Position numbers and translations under genes: made by a program
Source of the DNA: DASPXK01 sp035637315
Lineage (GTDB): Bacteria; Chloroflexota; UBA6077; JACCZL01
NCBI GenBank assembly: GCA_035637315.1
Contig: DASPXK010000067.1
Location: 1 to 13,106, forward strand
Direction: 5' to 3'
Length of the DNA stretch: 13,106 nucleotides
Shown: piece after piece, positions 1 to 6,243 of the stretch
Numbering within the stretch: the stretch's first letter is position 1
Layout of the letters: the number at the start of each line of letters is the position of its first letter
Notes under the pieces: generated by a model
What the model was told of the DNA's origin: nothing
Seen by the model: only the letters and a program-made list of their open reading frames with translations
Database searches by the model: none

Positions 1-317
1 ACACGGCCCGAAGGAGGCTCGCCGGCGGCCTGATGATGGTGCTCGGTGTGTTGGTTCCGCTCTCCGCACTGGTGCTTGCGGTCGACATGGTCGTCGCCAT
101 CCTCTTTCGCGCGATCAACCTCGGCTTCATCTCCGGCGGCGGAGTGGAGCTGAACCCGCTGATCCTAGCCATCATCCTCGCGTTGGTCCTCCTGGGTCCT
201 GGTCGCTACAGTCTCGAAGCCCTCATTCGGCGGGCGGCGAGGCTCATCCAGCTGAGCGGATCGCCCGGCGGCGGCAAATCTCGCCACAAGGGTGCAGCCG
301 ACGGGCCTACTAATTGA
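1..317 (+). CDS. DoxX-like membrane protein, C-terminal part (5' end outside window)
   Basis: The reading frame is open from the window edge (first whole codon at base 3) to TGA at 315-317, so this is the tail of a longer gene; the ATG at 33 is probably internal. The visible part has hydrophobic segments around LVPLSALVLAVDMVVAILF and a second around PLILAIILALVLLGPG, followed by a basic tail. The pattern of a hydrophobic helix ending in LLGPGRYSLE is typical of the last helix of DoxX-family proteins, small four-helix inner-membrane proteins of poorly defined redox or respiratory role. The assignment rests on this remnant alone. Its stop codon lies inside the -35 box of the next gene's promoter, so it is probably a separate transcription unit from dnaJ. 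Confidence 0.6.
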   Translation, partial: TARRRLAGGLMMVLGVLVPLSALVLAVDMVVAILFRAINLGFISGGGVELNPLILAIILALVLLGPGRYSLEALIRRAARLIQLSGSPGGGKSRHKGAADGPTN

Positions 318-343
318 CAACGTCGTTATCACATTCCTACAAT
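314..343 (+). promoter_or_regulatory. Sigma-70-type promoter of the dnaJ-hspR operon
   Basis: A perfect -35 hexamer TTGACA (314-319) is followed by an 18-base spacer and a -10 hexamer TACAAT (338-343, five of six matches to consensus). Transcription would begin near 350, giving a leader of about 22 bases before the GTG start at 373. The -35 box overlaps the stop codon of the preceding gene. It is among the best-matched promoters in the window and is covered by repeated operator-like sequences. Confidence 0.8.
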
Positions 344-350
344 GTCGTTA
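317..350 (+). promoter_or_regulatory. Tandem operator-like repeats ACAAYGTCGTTA over the dnaJ promoter
   Basis: The 12-mer ACAACGTCGTTA at 317-328 recurs as ACAATGTCGTTA at 339-350, with one difference in 12 and a centre-to-centre spacing of 22 bases, about two helical turns. The first copy overlaps the -35 box and the second overlaps the -10 box. The first copy is itself nearly palindromic (GAcAACG-T-CGTTaTC, 316-330). This is the expected geometry for a repressor binding two sites on one face of DNA. It does not match the HAIR consensus (CTTGAGT-N7-ACTCAAG) known for HspR or the CIRCE element of HrcA. The regulator is therefore inferred, with the HspR encoded downstream as first candidate. 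Confidence 0.55.
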
Positions 351-372
351 GTAAGCTCAGAGGTGATTGTGA

Positions 373-1314
373 GTGGCCAGGCGCGACTACTACGAGGTTC
401 TTGGCGTCTCTAGATCAGCCTCTGAAAAGGAGATTCGGCAGGCTTACCGCAAGCTCGCCCGCAAGTACCACCCGGACCTGAACCCCAACGACAAACAGGC
501 CGAGACCCGGTTCAAGGAGATCGGCGTGGCCTATGGGGTCTTGTCCGATCCAGACAAGCGCAAAAAGTACGACCGCTGGGGCCACGACTGGGAGAAGATC
601 GAGCAGGCGGAGAAGGCTGGCGCTGGGGCCGGCTTCCGGCGCGGGCCGACCGGCTTTCGCTGGTCCAGCACGGGTGGCCCAGCCGGCGGCATCCCGGTTG
701 ACGACGATGTCCTGGGCGGGCTCTTCGATTCGCTGTTTGGGGGCGCGCGTGGATCCGGCTTCGGTCGCCGCTCAAGCGCCGTCGTAGCCGGCGAGGACTA
801 CGAGCATCCGATCGAGATCACGCTCGAGGAGGCCTTTGCTGGCACGTCCCGCACGATCCAGATCCAGGATCCTGACGGTAAGCTGCAAACGATCGAGGTC
901 AAGATCCCGCCGGGCGTAACCGACGGCTCGCGGGTCCGCGTCGCGGGTAAGGGTGGCGTTGGCCGAGGCGGTGGGCCACCAGGCGATCTCTTCCTGGTCA
1001 TCTCGGTTCGGTCTCATCCCCGCTTCACGCGCGAGGGCGACGATCTGATCGTCAGGGTAGAGGTTCCGCTGTACACGGCCGTGCTTGGCGGCGAGATCCC
1101 CGTGCCGACTCCGAAAGGGACCAACCTGGCGCTCAAGCTTTCGCCGGAAACGCAGAACGGGCAGCGCTTCCGGCTGTCCGGACAGGGCATGCCCCGTCTG
1201 GGCGGCTCCGGGCGCGGCAACCTGTACGCCGAGGTCCAGGTAATGGTCCCGACCAAGCTCTCCGACCGCGAGCGGGAGCTGTATCGAGAGCTGGCCGGGC
1301 TTCGCGGGAGGTAA
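373..1314 (+). CDS. cbpA: DnaJ family co-chaperone, CbpA type (no zinc finger)
   Basis: This Hsp40 co-chaperone would stimulate DnaK ATPase and deliver unfolded clients in the cytoplasm. The J-domain spans residues 5-69 with the essential HPD at 33-35 (YHPDLNP). A Gly/Phe/Arg-rich linker covers about 82-135, and two beta-sandwich client-binding domains cover about 143-293. There is no CxxCxGxG zinc-finger region, so it is class II (CbpA/DnaJ2) rather than classical DnaJ. Its 313 residues fit that class (E. coli CbpA is 306). The GTG at 373 is chosen because AGAGGTGAT (359-367) sits five bases upstream and because the family begins a few residues before DYYEVLGV. HspR follows after nine bases, an arrangement seen in actinobacterial dnaK operons, so the pair is probably autoregulated. 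Confidence 0.93.
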   Translation: MARRDYYEVLGVSRSASEKEIRQAYRKLARKYHPDLNPNDKQAETRFKEIGVAYGVLSDPDKRKKYDRWGHDWEKIEQAEKAGAGAGFRRGPTGFRWSSTGGPAGGIPVDDDVLGGLFDSLFGGARGSGFGRRSSAVVAGEDYEHPIEITLEEAFAGTSRTIQIQDPDGKLQTIEVKIPPGVTDGSRVRVAGKGGVGRGGGPPGDLFLVISVRSHPRFTREGDDLIVRVEVPLYTAVLGGEIPVPTPKGTNLALKLSPETQNGQRFRLSGQGMPRLGGSGRGNLYAEVQVMVPTKLSDRERELYRELAGLRGR

Positions 1315-1323
1315 GGGTGAGGC

Positions 1324-1671
1324 ATGCATCGGACCACTGAAGTTCATGATGAGCTGGCCTGCTTCGTCATCAGCGTCGCCGCCCGCTTGCTTGGCGTCCA
1401 TCCTCAGACGCTTCGCTATTACGAGCGGGCCGGGCTGATCAACCCCTCCCGCTCCAAAGGCAACATCCGCTTGTACTCGGCGCGCGACATCGAGCGAGCC
1501 CAGCACATCAAACGCCTGATCGAGGACCTGGGGGTCAACCTGGCAGGCGTCGAGGTGATCATGCGCTTGACCGAGCGCATGCGGGAGATGGAGCGCGAGC
1601 TCGAGGAGCTTCGAGCGCTGGCCAAGGGGGTGAGGGGCCGGGGGCCACGGTCTTCTATCACGAGCCTCTGA
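1324..1671 (+). CDS. hspR: HspR, MerR-family heat-shock repressor
   Basis: HspR proteins repress chaperone operons, often with DnaK as co-repressor. The N-terminal winged helix-turn-helix covers residues about 14-82, with the family signatures FVISVAARLLGVHPQTLRYY (14-33) and INPSR (39-43), then RLYSARDIER (49-58) and the wing-following DLGVNLAGVEVI. A short acidic/basic coiled coil follows (about 84-99, MREMERELEELRALA). At 115 residues it is slightly shorter than typical HspR, and the last 15 residues are Arg/Gly/Ser-rich without recognisable function. ATG 1324 is preceded by GGTGAGG close by and GGGAGGT further up, both in the end of dnaJ. Position directly after a J-protein gene supports autoregulation of this operon. 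Confidence 0.93.
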   Translation: MHRTTEVHDELACFVISVAARLLGVHPQTLRYYERAGLINPSRSKGNIRLYSARDIERAQHIKRLIEDLGVNLAGVEVIMRLTERMREMERELEELRALAKGVRGRGPRSSITSL

Positions 1672-1713
1672 TCCCTGACCCCGCGAAGCGCACTTGTTTC
1701 TGGCCCCGTTCCC

Positions 1714-2355
1714 ATGACGGTCGGTCTGATCGCGGCTAACCTCATCGTCTTCTGGTACGAGCTGTCGCTCGGCCGACAGCTGGGATCTTTCGTCGAGCGC
1801 TGGGGCCTGGTGCCTACCGCCGTTAGAGCCGTCTTTGGCGGTGACTTGTGGCAAGTTGGCGCGCTCATCACACCTCTCAGCGCCATGTTCTTGCACGCTG
1901 GCTGGCTTCACCTGGTCCGAAACCTCGTCTACCTGTGGTTCTTCGGTCGGTCAATCGAGCCGCAGCTCGGACCCGTTCCGCTCCTGACCCTGTACATTCT
2001 GGCCGGATTGGCGGCCGCGCTCGCCCAGGTCGTCGCGACGCCCACGTCCGGCGTGCCCGCGATCGGAGCAAGCGGAGCGGTGGCCGGCTTGCTGGGCGCG
2101 TACCTACCGCTTCGGTTGGGACGTGGCCGCGGCGGACCGGGCCCAGCCGTTCGCGGCACAGACCTGCTGGCGGCCTGCCTGCTCGTTCTGTGGCTGGCCA
2201 CGCTCGCTCTGGGGGGCGTACTCGAGATCGCCCAGCTCGCACCGAGCTCGAGTCAGTTTTCCTGGTGGGGACACCTGGTCGGCCTGCTCGTCGGCGTGTT
2301 CCTGGTATTCTTGTATCGTCACCTCCGCCACCCGTCTCTGGGAGGACTGCCGTGA
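1714..2355 (+). CDS. Rhomboid family intramembrane serine protease
   Basis: Rhomboids cleave transmembrane substrates within the bilayer. The catalytic serine is S120 in GASGAVAG and the dyad histidine is H187 in WWGHLVG. The oxyanion/loop motif HAGWLHLVRN (61-70) keeps the expected His, His and Asn, although the residue before Asn is Arg where Gly is usual. Six hydrophobic helices can be traced, at about 3-19, 51-78, 88-107, 117-134, 151-172 and 184-201, so it is a minimal six-helix rhomboid. The start is constrained: an in-frame TGA (the hspR stop) lies at 1669-1671 and ATG 1714 is the only standard start before helix 1. No clear Shine-Dalgarno sequence is seen there, and helix 1 begins almost at the Met. 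Its stop overlaps the next gene's start. Confidence 0.9.
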   Translation: MTVGLIAANLIVFWYELSLGRQLGSFVERWGLVPTAVRAVFGGDLWQVGALITPLSAMFLHAGWLHLVRNLVYLWFFGRSIEPQLGPVPLLTLYILAGLAAALAQVVATPTSGVPAIGASGAVAGLLGAYLPLRLGRGRGGPGPAVRGTDLLAACLLVLWLATLALGGVLEIAQLAPSSSQFSWWGHLVGLLVGVFLVFLYRHLRHPSLGGLP

Positions 2356-2897
2356 CGGCTGAGCAGGTCATCGGTTCTCCGCGCAGCCTTTCCGGGGCCG
2401 ATCGGGCGCTCTTCCTGGCGATCAGGAAGACCCTCTGGAATTACGAGCCGCTTCGCGCCACCCGGCCCGCGCTTGGCGTCGAGGTCGAGGATGGTCGGGT
2501 CCGACTGAGCGGGCGGATGCGGACCCTGGCGATGAAGGAGATCGCCGAGTACTTGCTGCGGCGGGTCGACGGGGTTCGCGCGGTGCGCAATGACGTCGTG
2601 GCTGACCCTGAGGTAGTGCGCGCTGTCGCGGACGCGCTCGCGGCTGACGATAAACTGGCTCCCGTGTGTATCCGGGTGGACGTGCGAAACGGCGACGTGC
2701 TCCTGATGGGCACGGTGGCCGACGAGGGGCTCGTCCAGCGTGCCCAGGACGTCGCTGCGAGCGTGCCCCAGGTTTCGAGTGTGCAGAGCCGCCTGGTTGT
2801 CAGCCCAGATGCCTCGCCCGCTGCTGGCTCAACCGACGGGGTTTCGCCAGGCCCGGTACCCGCGACGCCCACCCCTCCCGAGGACCATCGAGAATGA
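2352..2897 (+). CDS. Two-BON-domain protein
   Basis: The 181-residue protein contains two consecutive BON domains, roughly residues 18-84 and 86-151. Each has the alternating pattern of a beta hairpin (VEVEDGRVRLSGRM; VDVRNGDVLLMGTV), a helix, then a short strand ending in VRAVRNDVV or VSSVQSRLVV. BON domains bind phospholipid or act as envelope-stability modules (OsmY, Kon/LysM-BON, secretin neighbours). No signal peptide is visible, so a cytoplasmic or membrane-surface role is likelier than a periplasmic one. The C-terminal 30 residues are Pro/Ser/Thr-rich and probably disordered. GTG 2352 is chosen because GGGAGGA (2340-2346) precedes it by five bases, and GTGA overlaps the rhomboid stop, indicating translational coupling. 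Confidence 0.85.
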   Translation: MTAEQVIGSPRSLSGADRALFLAIRKTLWNYEPLRATRPALGVEVEDGRVRLSGRMRTLAMKEIAEYLLRRVDGVRAVRNDVVADPEVVRAVADALAADDKLAPVCIRVDVRNGDVLLMGTVADEGLVQRAQDVAASVPQVSSVQSRLVVSPDASPAAGSTDGVSPGPVPATPTPPEDHRE

Positions 2898-3544
2898 CCT
2901 CTGAGACGCAAATCACTGCCCAGACCAAGCGCGAGAAGCGCCTAGCCGCGCGCGAGGACCGGAAGCACCGCGCCACCCTGGCGCGGCGGCGGGCCAAGAT
3001 CCGCCGTACGGTTCTCATGGTGATTGGCGCGCTGCTCCTGGCCGGCGTCGTCGTGGTCGCAATCAACACATCACTGTTCGGCCTGGCCGCGCCGCAAATC
3101 GGTCGCGCGATGCCCGTCGAAAAAGCGGAACACGTCCCCGACGGAACCGTGATCAGTTATCGAACGCGTCCGCCCACGTCGGGCGCCCACTACGACGCGC
3201 CGGTTCCCACCTATGGTGTTCTTGAGCAAGACATCCCTGCGGGCAACTGGGTGCACAACCTCGAGCACGGCGCGATCGTCCTGCTCTACAACTGCCCGAG
3301 CGGCTGTCCCGACCTGGTGGCTCAGATCAAGGACCTGTACGCGTCGCTCCCCAGGGGCCGCAACGGCCGTCTGGGTGGGCGGCTGCTGGCGGTCAAGTAC
3401 GCCGACATGGACCACAAGCTCGCCGTCGCCGCCTGGGGCCGCCTCCTCGAGCTGGACGACTTCGACCCAGACCAGATCCGGAAGTTCTATGACGCGTACA
3501 TCGACCGCGGTCCCGAGTGTCAGAACCTCGTCTGTCCTCCCTGA
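2894..3544 (+). CDS. DUF3105 membrane-anchored protein
   Basis: The start ATGA at 2894 overlaps the stop of the BON gene, so the two are coupled. The 216-residue protein begins with a highly charged, Arg/Lys-rich cytoplasmic segment (about 12-38). One transmembrane helix (about 39-57) follows, then an extracytoplasmic domain with the hallmarks of DUF3105: HVPDGTVISY (80-89), RPPTSGAHY (92-100) and VHNLEHGAIVLLY (120-132). The Pfam domain has no established biochemical function as far as I know; the conserved His/Glu/His cluster could bind metal, which is inference. Two cysteine pairs, C134/C138 (CPSGC) and C209/C214, could form disulfides outside the membrane. Context with a rhomboid and BON protein suggests an envelope role. 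Confidence 0.85.
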   Translation: MTSETQITAQTKREKRLAAREDRKHRATLARRRAKIRRTVLMVIGALLLAGVVVVAINTSLFGLAAPQIGRAMPVEKAEHVPDGTVISYRTRPPTSGAHYDAPVPTYGVLEQDIPAGNWVHNLEHGAIVLLYNCPSGCPDLVAQIKDLYASLPRGRNGRLGGRLLAVKYADMDHKLAVAAWGRLLELDDFDPDQIRKFYDAYIDRGPECQNLVCPP

Positions 3545-3558
3545 AGCCGGCAGGAAGA

Positions 3559-3707
3559 ATGCCGCCAGCACGTCTCCTCTCGGTCGGCATCGTCGTCCTG
3601 ACGCTCATCACCGCGGTGTCCACATCGCCATCGCCATTCCCGACCTGATCATGTTCTACCTGAATGGCCTGGGGTATCTATGCCTGCTGGCCGCGCAACC
3701 TCGGGAC
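3559..3707 (+). pseudogene. Broken small multi-helix membrane protein gene
   Basis: From ATG 3559, fourteen bases after the DUF3105 stop and close behind AGGAAG, the frame reads MPPARLLSVGIVVLTLITAV and then dies at TGA 3646-3648. In a different frame, starting near 3618, the sequence continues smoothly as VHIAIAIPDLIMFYLNGLGY followed by LCLLAA. Restoring one missing base at about 3616-3618 joins them into TAVVHIAIAIPDL. The result looks like the first two helices of a small, roughly four-helix membrane protein of the kind with an LNGLGY..LL motif. The rest is missing: beyond about 3700 the frame enters a CT-rich repeat hairpin. I infer a decayed last gene of the hspR operon. The exact family is from memory and should be treated as tentative; a sequencing error could explain the indel but not the truncation. 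Confidence 0.55.
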
Positions 3708-3748
3708 CCCCCTCTCCCACGCTTGGGAGAGGGGGCAGGGGGTGAGGG
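3708..3748. repeat. CT/GA-rich hairpin repeat upstream of the molybdenum hydroxylase
   Basis: CCCCCTCTCCCA (3708-3719) and TGGGAGAGGGGG (3724-3735) form a perfect 12-bp stem with a CGCT loop, followed by CAGGGGGTGAGGG. Sequences of this form (CCCTCTCCC..GGGAGAGGG..CAGGGGGTGAGGG) recur as dispersed intergenic repeats in many GC-rich genomes. Here it separates a truncated pseudogene from the next gene. No T-run follows, so it is not a classical terminator, although the stem could still slow or stop RNA polymerase. Confidence 0.7.
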
Positions 3749-3755
3749 CTCCTCG

Positions 3756-3764
3756 TGAGATAAT
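3756..3764 (+). promoter_or_regulatory. Candidate extended -10 promoter for the molybdenum hydroxylase
   Basis: TGAGATAAT contains a TG-N extension directly before GATAAT (3759-3764). No good -35 hexamer lies 16-18 bases upstream, where the hairpin repeat ends, but extended -10 promoters can do without one. Transcription would start near 3771, only about nine bases before ATG 3780, giving an almost leaderless message. This fits the absence of a convincing ribosome binding site. Confidence 0.35.
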
Positions 3765-3779
3765 CCGGCCCAGCAGGCC

Positions 3780-6095
3780 ATGGAGTACGTCGGCGCCAGC
3801 ATCCGTCGCAACGAGGACCCGCGTCTGCTCAATGGCCGCGGGCGCTACGTGGCCGACATCCGGCTGGCGGGTGCTGCACAGATGGTCGTGTTGCGAAGCC
3901 CGCATGCGCATGCCCGGATCCTGGGCACGGACGTCACCGCCGCCAGGCGGGCTCCGGGTGTACTCGACGTGATCACCTTCGCCGCCCTGCCAGCGACTGT
4001 GCAGCCGATCCCGGTTCGTCTTACGCCGCTGCCTTCAATGGTCGCCTGTCTGCAGTTCCCACTCGCGAACGACATCGTTCGCTACGTGGGCGAGCCTGTG
4101 GCCGCGGTCGTGGCCGAGGACCGCTATCGGGCGGAGGATGCACGCGAGCTGGTCCAGGTCGAGTACGAGCCGCTGCGGGTGGTGACGGACGCCGAGTCTG
4201 GGGCGGCGCGTGACGCCCCCCGCCTGCATGCCAGCCTGGAGGACAACGTCGTGGCGAGCTGGACAGTGGAGATCGGGGAGGTCGACGCGGCCTTCGCCCA
4301 GGCCGACCTGATCGTCCGCGAGCAGCTTCGAGTCCAGCGCCACACGGGTGTCCCGCTCGAGACGCGCGGGCTCGTCGCCGAGTATGACGACGGCCGAGGC
4401 GTGCTCACGATGTGGGGGCCGACCAAGGTCCCCCACTTCAACCGCGGCGTCCTCGCGACCATGCTCGGATTGCCCGAGCACGGGATTCACTTCATCGAGC
4501 CAGAAGTGGGCGGCGGCTTCGGCGTGCGGGGCGAGTTCTACCCGGAAGACTTCCTGGTGCCGTGGCTCGCGATGCGGATCGGGCGGCCGGTCGCGTGGGT
4601 CGAGGACCGGCTCGAGCACATGCTGGCCACCAACCATTCCAGACAGCAGGTCCACCAGGTCGAGCTGGCGGTTCGAAGTGACGGAACGATCCTGGGACTC
4701 CGGGACCGATTCACCAACGACCACGGCGCCTACGTCAGGACCCACGGCGCGACCGTCCCCAAATTGACCTCAGCCTTTTTGCCCGGACCGTACCGGGTCC
4801 CAGCCTACTGGTGTGAGGCCGCTTGCGTGCTGACGAACAAGACTCCGACTGGGACCTACCGAGGCCCGGGTCGCTTCGAGGCCGCCTTTGTCCGAGAGCG
4901 GGCGCTGGACCTGGCGGCCGAACGACTCGAGATCGATCCGGCTGAGATCCGTCGGCGAAACTTCATCGCTCCAGCCGAGATGCCGTACGACCTCCAGATC
5001 GGCGTCCTGGACACGCCGGTCATCTTCGATAGCGGGAACTACGGCCGACTCTTGGACCAGGCGCTGGAGCGGTTCGACTACGCCGCCTGGCGCGAGCGCC
5101 GGCGCGCCGCTCGAGCTGAGGGCCGCCTGGTTGGAATCGGGATCGGCTGCTTCGTCGAGAAGAGCGGGCTGGGGCCGTACGAAACGGCCCGAGTCGAGAT
5201 CGACCTGAGCGGCCGAGTCGTCCTGTACACGGGCATCACCAGTCTGGGCCAGGGAATGGAAACGATCCTTGCCCAGATCTGCGCCGAGCGTCTCGGAGTC
5301 GAGCCAAAGGAGGTCACGGTGGTCCATGGCGATACCGCTGTCGTGCCACCCGGTGGCGGCTCTTTCGCGAGCCGAGGGACGGTCATGGCTGGTAACGCCG
5401 CGGACCAGGCCGCCCTGCGGCTGAGAGAGAAGCTGCTGGCCCTCGCATCGCATCGATTGGAGGTAGCCGCTGGCGACCTCGAGATCGCCGCCGGCCGGGT
5501 CCGGGTGGCCGGCGCGCCCGAGCGAGGCCTGACGTTCGCCGAAGCGGCCCGCGCGGCGCTGCCTGGCCAGCCGCTGCCGGCAGGGTCCTCGCCTCTGCTG
5601 GCCGAGAGCGCCTATTTCGTGAGCGAGCAGATGACCTACCCGTACGGTGTCCATATCGCAGCCGTCGAGGTGGATGGTGAGACTGGCCAGATCGAAGTCC
5701 TGCGCTTCTTGATCGCTTACGACATCGGCCGGGCGATCAACCCGATGCTGGTCCACGGCCAGCTGGTGGGCGGCGCGGCGCAGGGGTTTGGCGGCGCCGT
5801 GCTCGAAGAGCTGGTCTACGACCAGGACGGCCAATTGGCCAGCTCTACCTTCATGGACTACCTGCTCCCGACCAGCGCCGAAACCCCGCCCTTCGACGTG
5901 CTGCTCGTCGAGGAGTGCCCGTCGCCACTCAATCCGCTCGGCGTCAAAGGGGCTGGCGAGGGTGGCACGGTCGGCGTCTCGGCCGCCCTGGCCAACGCCG
6001 TGTCCGACGCCGTCGGCGCGCCGGTCCGCCAGCTGCCGCTGAGTCCCGAACGGGTCCTGGGCCTGGTGCGCTCCCGATACAAACAGCCGAAGTGA
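3780..6095 (+). CDS. Xanthine dehydrogenase/aldehyde oxidase family, molybdopterin-binding large subunit
   Basis: This 771-residue protein is a molybdenum hydroxylase large subunit (CoxL/XdhB type) that would oxidise an aldehyde, N-heterocycle or similar substrate with water as oxygen donor. The N-terminal hammerhead domain (about 15-125) starts with RNEDPRLLNGRGRYVADI. Molybdopterin-binding domains follow, with EVGGGFGVRGEFYPED, TGTYRGPGR and GQGMETILAQI. The catalytic glutamate is E727 in GVKGAGEGG. The active-site loop reads TYRGPGR, not the AYRCSFR of form I CO dehydrogenase, so this should not be called CoxL in the CO-oxidising sense. TGA at 3756 fixes ATG 3780 as the first start. No FAD or 2Fe-2S subunit is adjacent: upstream is a repeat and downstream a small gene and convergent RNase Z. 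Substrate is unknown. Confidence 0.9.
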   Translation: MEYVGASIRRNEDPRLLNGRGRYVADIRLAGAAQMVVLRSPHAHARILGTDVTAARRAPGVLDVITFAALPATVQPIPVRLTPLPSMVACLQFPLANDIVRYVGEPVAAVVAEDRYRAEDARELVQVEYEPLRVVTDAESGAARDAPRLHASLEDNVVASWTVEIGEVDAAFAQADLIVREQLRVQRHTGVPLETRGLVAEYDDGRGVLTMWGPTKVPHFNRGVLATMLGLPEHGIHFIEPEVGGGFGVRGEFYPEDFLVPWLAMRIGRPVAWVEDRLEHMLATNHSRQQVHQVELAVRSDGTILGLRDRFTNDHGAYVRTHGATVPKLTSAFLPGPYRVPAYWCEAACVLTNKTPTGTYRGPGRFEAAFVRERALDLAAERLEIDPAEIRRRNFIAPAEMPYDLQIGVLDTPVIFDSGNYGRLLDQALERFDYAAWRERRRAARAEGRLVGIGIGCFVEKSGLGPYETARVEIDLSGRVVLYTGITSLGQGMETILAQICAERLGVEPKEVTVVHGDTAVVPPGGGSFASRGTVMAGNAADQAALRLREKLLALASHRLEVAAGDLEIAAGRVRVAGAPERGLTFAEAARAALPGQPLPAGSSPLLAESAYFVSEQMTYPYGVHIAAVEVDGETGQIEVLRFLIAYDIGRAINPMLVHGQLVGGAAQGFGGAVLEELVYDQDGQLASSTFMDYLLPTSAETPPFDVLLVEECPSPLNPLGVKGAGEGGTVGVSAALANAVSDAVGAPVRQLPLSPERVLGLVRSRYKQPK

Positions 6096-6243
6096 TATAA
6101 CTCGCGCCGCGCGCCTGCGGCTCGTAGTCCGGCCGACAGGTCGGAGGGATACCGCGACGCGCGCACATCGATCACTGACGATTGGCGCCTGAGCTGTCGA
6201 TCACCTCGACAGTTAAGGGATGTCCGACGATGGAGGCTGCTGA
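6096..6243. other. Intergenic region with two stem-loops
   Basis: No gene is visible here. GCCGC (6106-6110) pairs with GCGGC (6117-6121) eleven bases after the hydroxylase stop, a weak stem without a T-run. A better inverted repeat, CTGTCGA-TCACC-TCGACAG (6194-6212, perfect 7-bp arms), lies 31 bases before the next start. It could be an operator for the small gene or the terminator of the hydroxylase transcript. The spacer of five and the proximity to a start codon favour neither clearly. Confidence 0.35.

Noticed and set aside
355..373. CTCA...TGAG dyad before dnaJ as an HspR HAIR box
   Set aside because: The HAIR element is CTTGAGT-N7-ACTCAAG, so the half-sites are in the opposite orientation and the spacing is wrong. 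The match is only four bases per arm.
1681..1693. 13-bp repeat CCGCGAAGCGCAC shared with 9578-9590, each just after a stop codon
   Set aside because: About one such match is expected by chance in a GC-rich window this size, and the flanks do not match or form hairpins with it.
772..1911. Long minus-strand open frame opposite dnaJ, hspR and the rhomboid
   Set aside because: It spans three well-recognised plus-strand genes, has low-complexity composition and shows no domain; it is a codon-bias shadow.
3682..3779. Inverted GCCTGCTGGCC / GGCCCAGCAGGCC around the hairpin repeat
   Set aside because: The arms need a one-base bulge and consist of common GC-rich codons; it is not convincing as the ends of a mobile element.
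3780..6095. Carbon monoxide dehydrogenase large subunit (CoxL) annotation
   Set aside because: The active-site loop reads TYRGPGR; the AYRCSFR signature of form I CO dehydrogenase is absent, as are neighbouring coxM and coxS genes.
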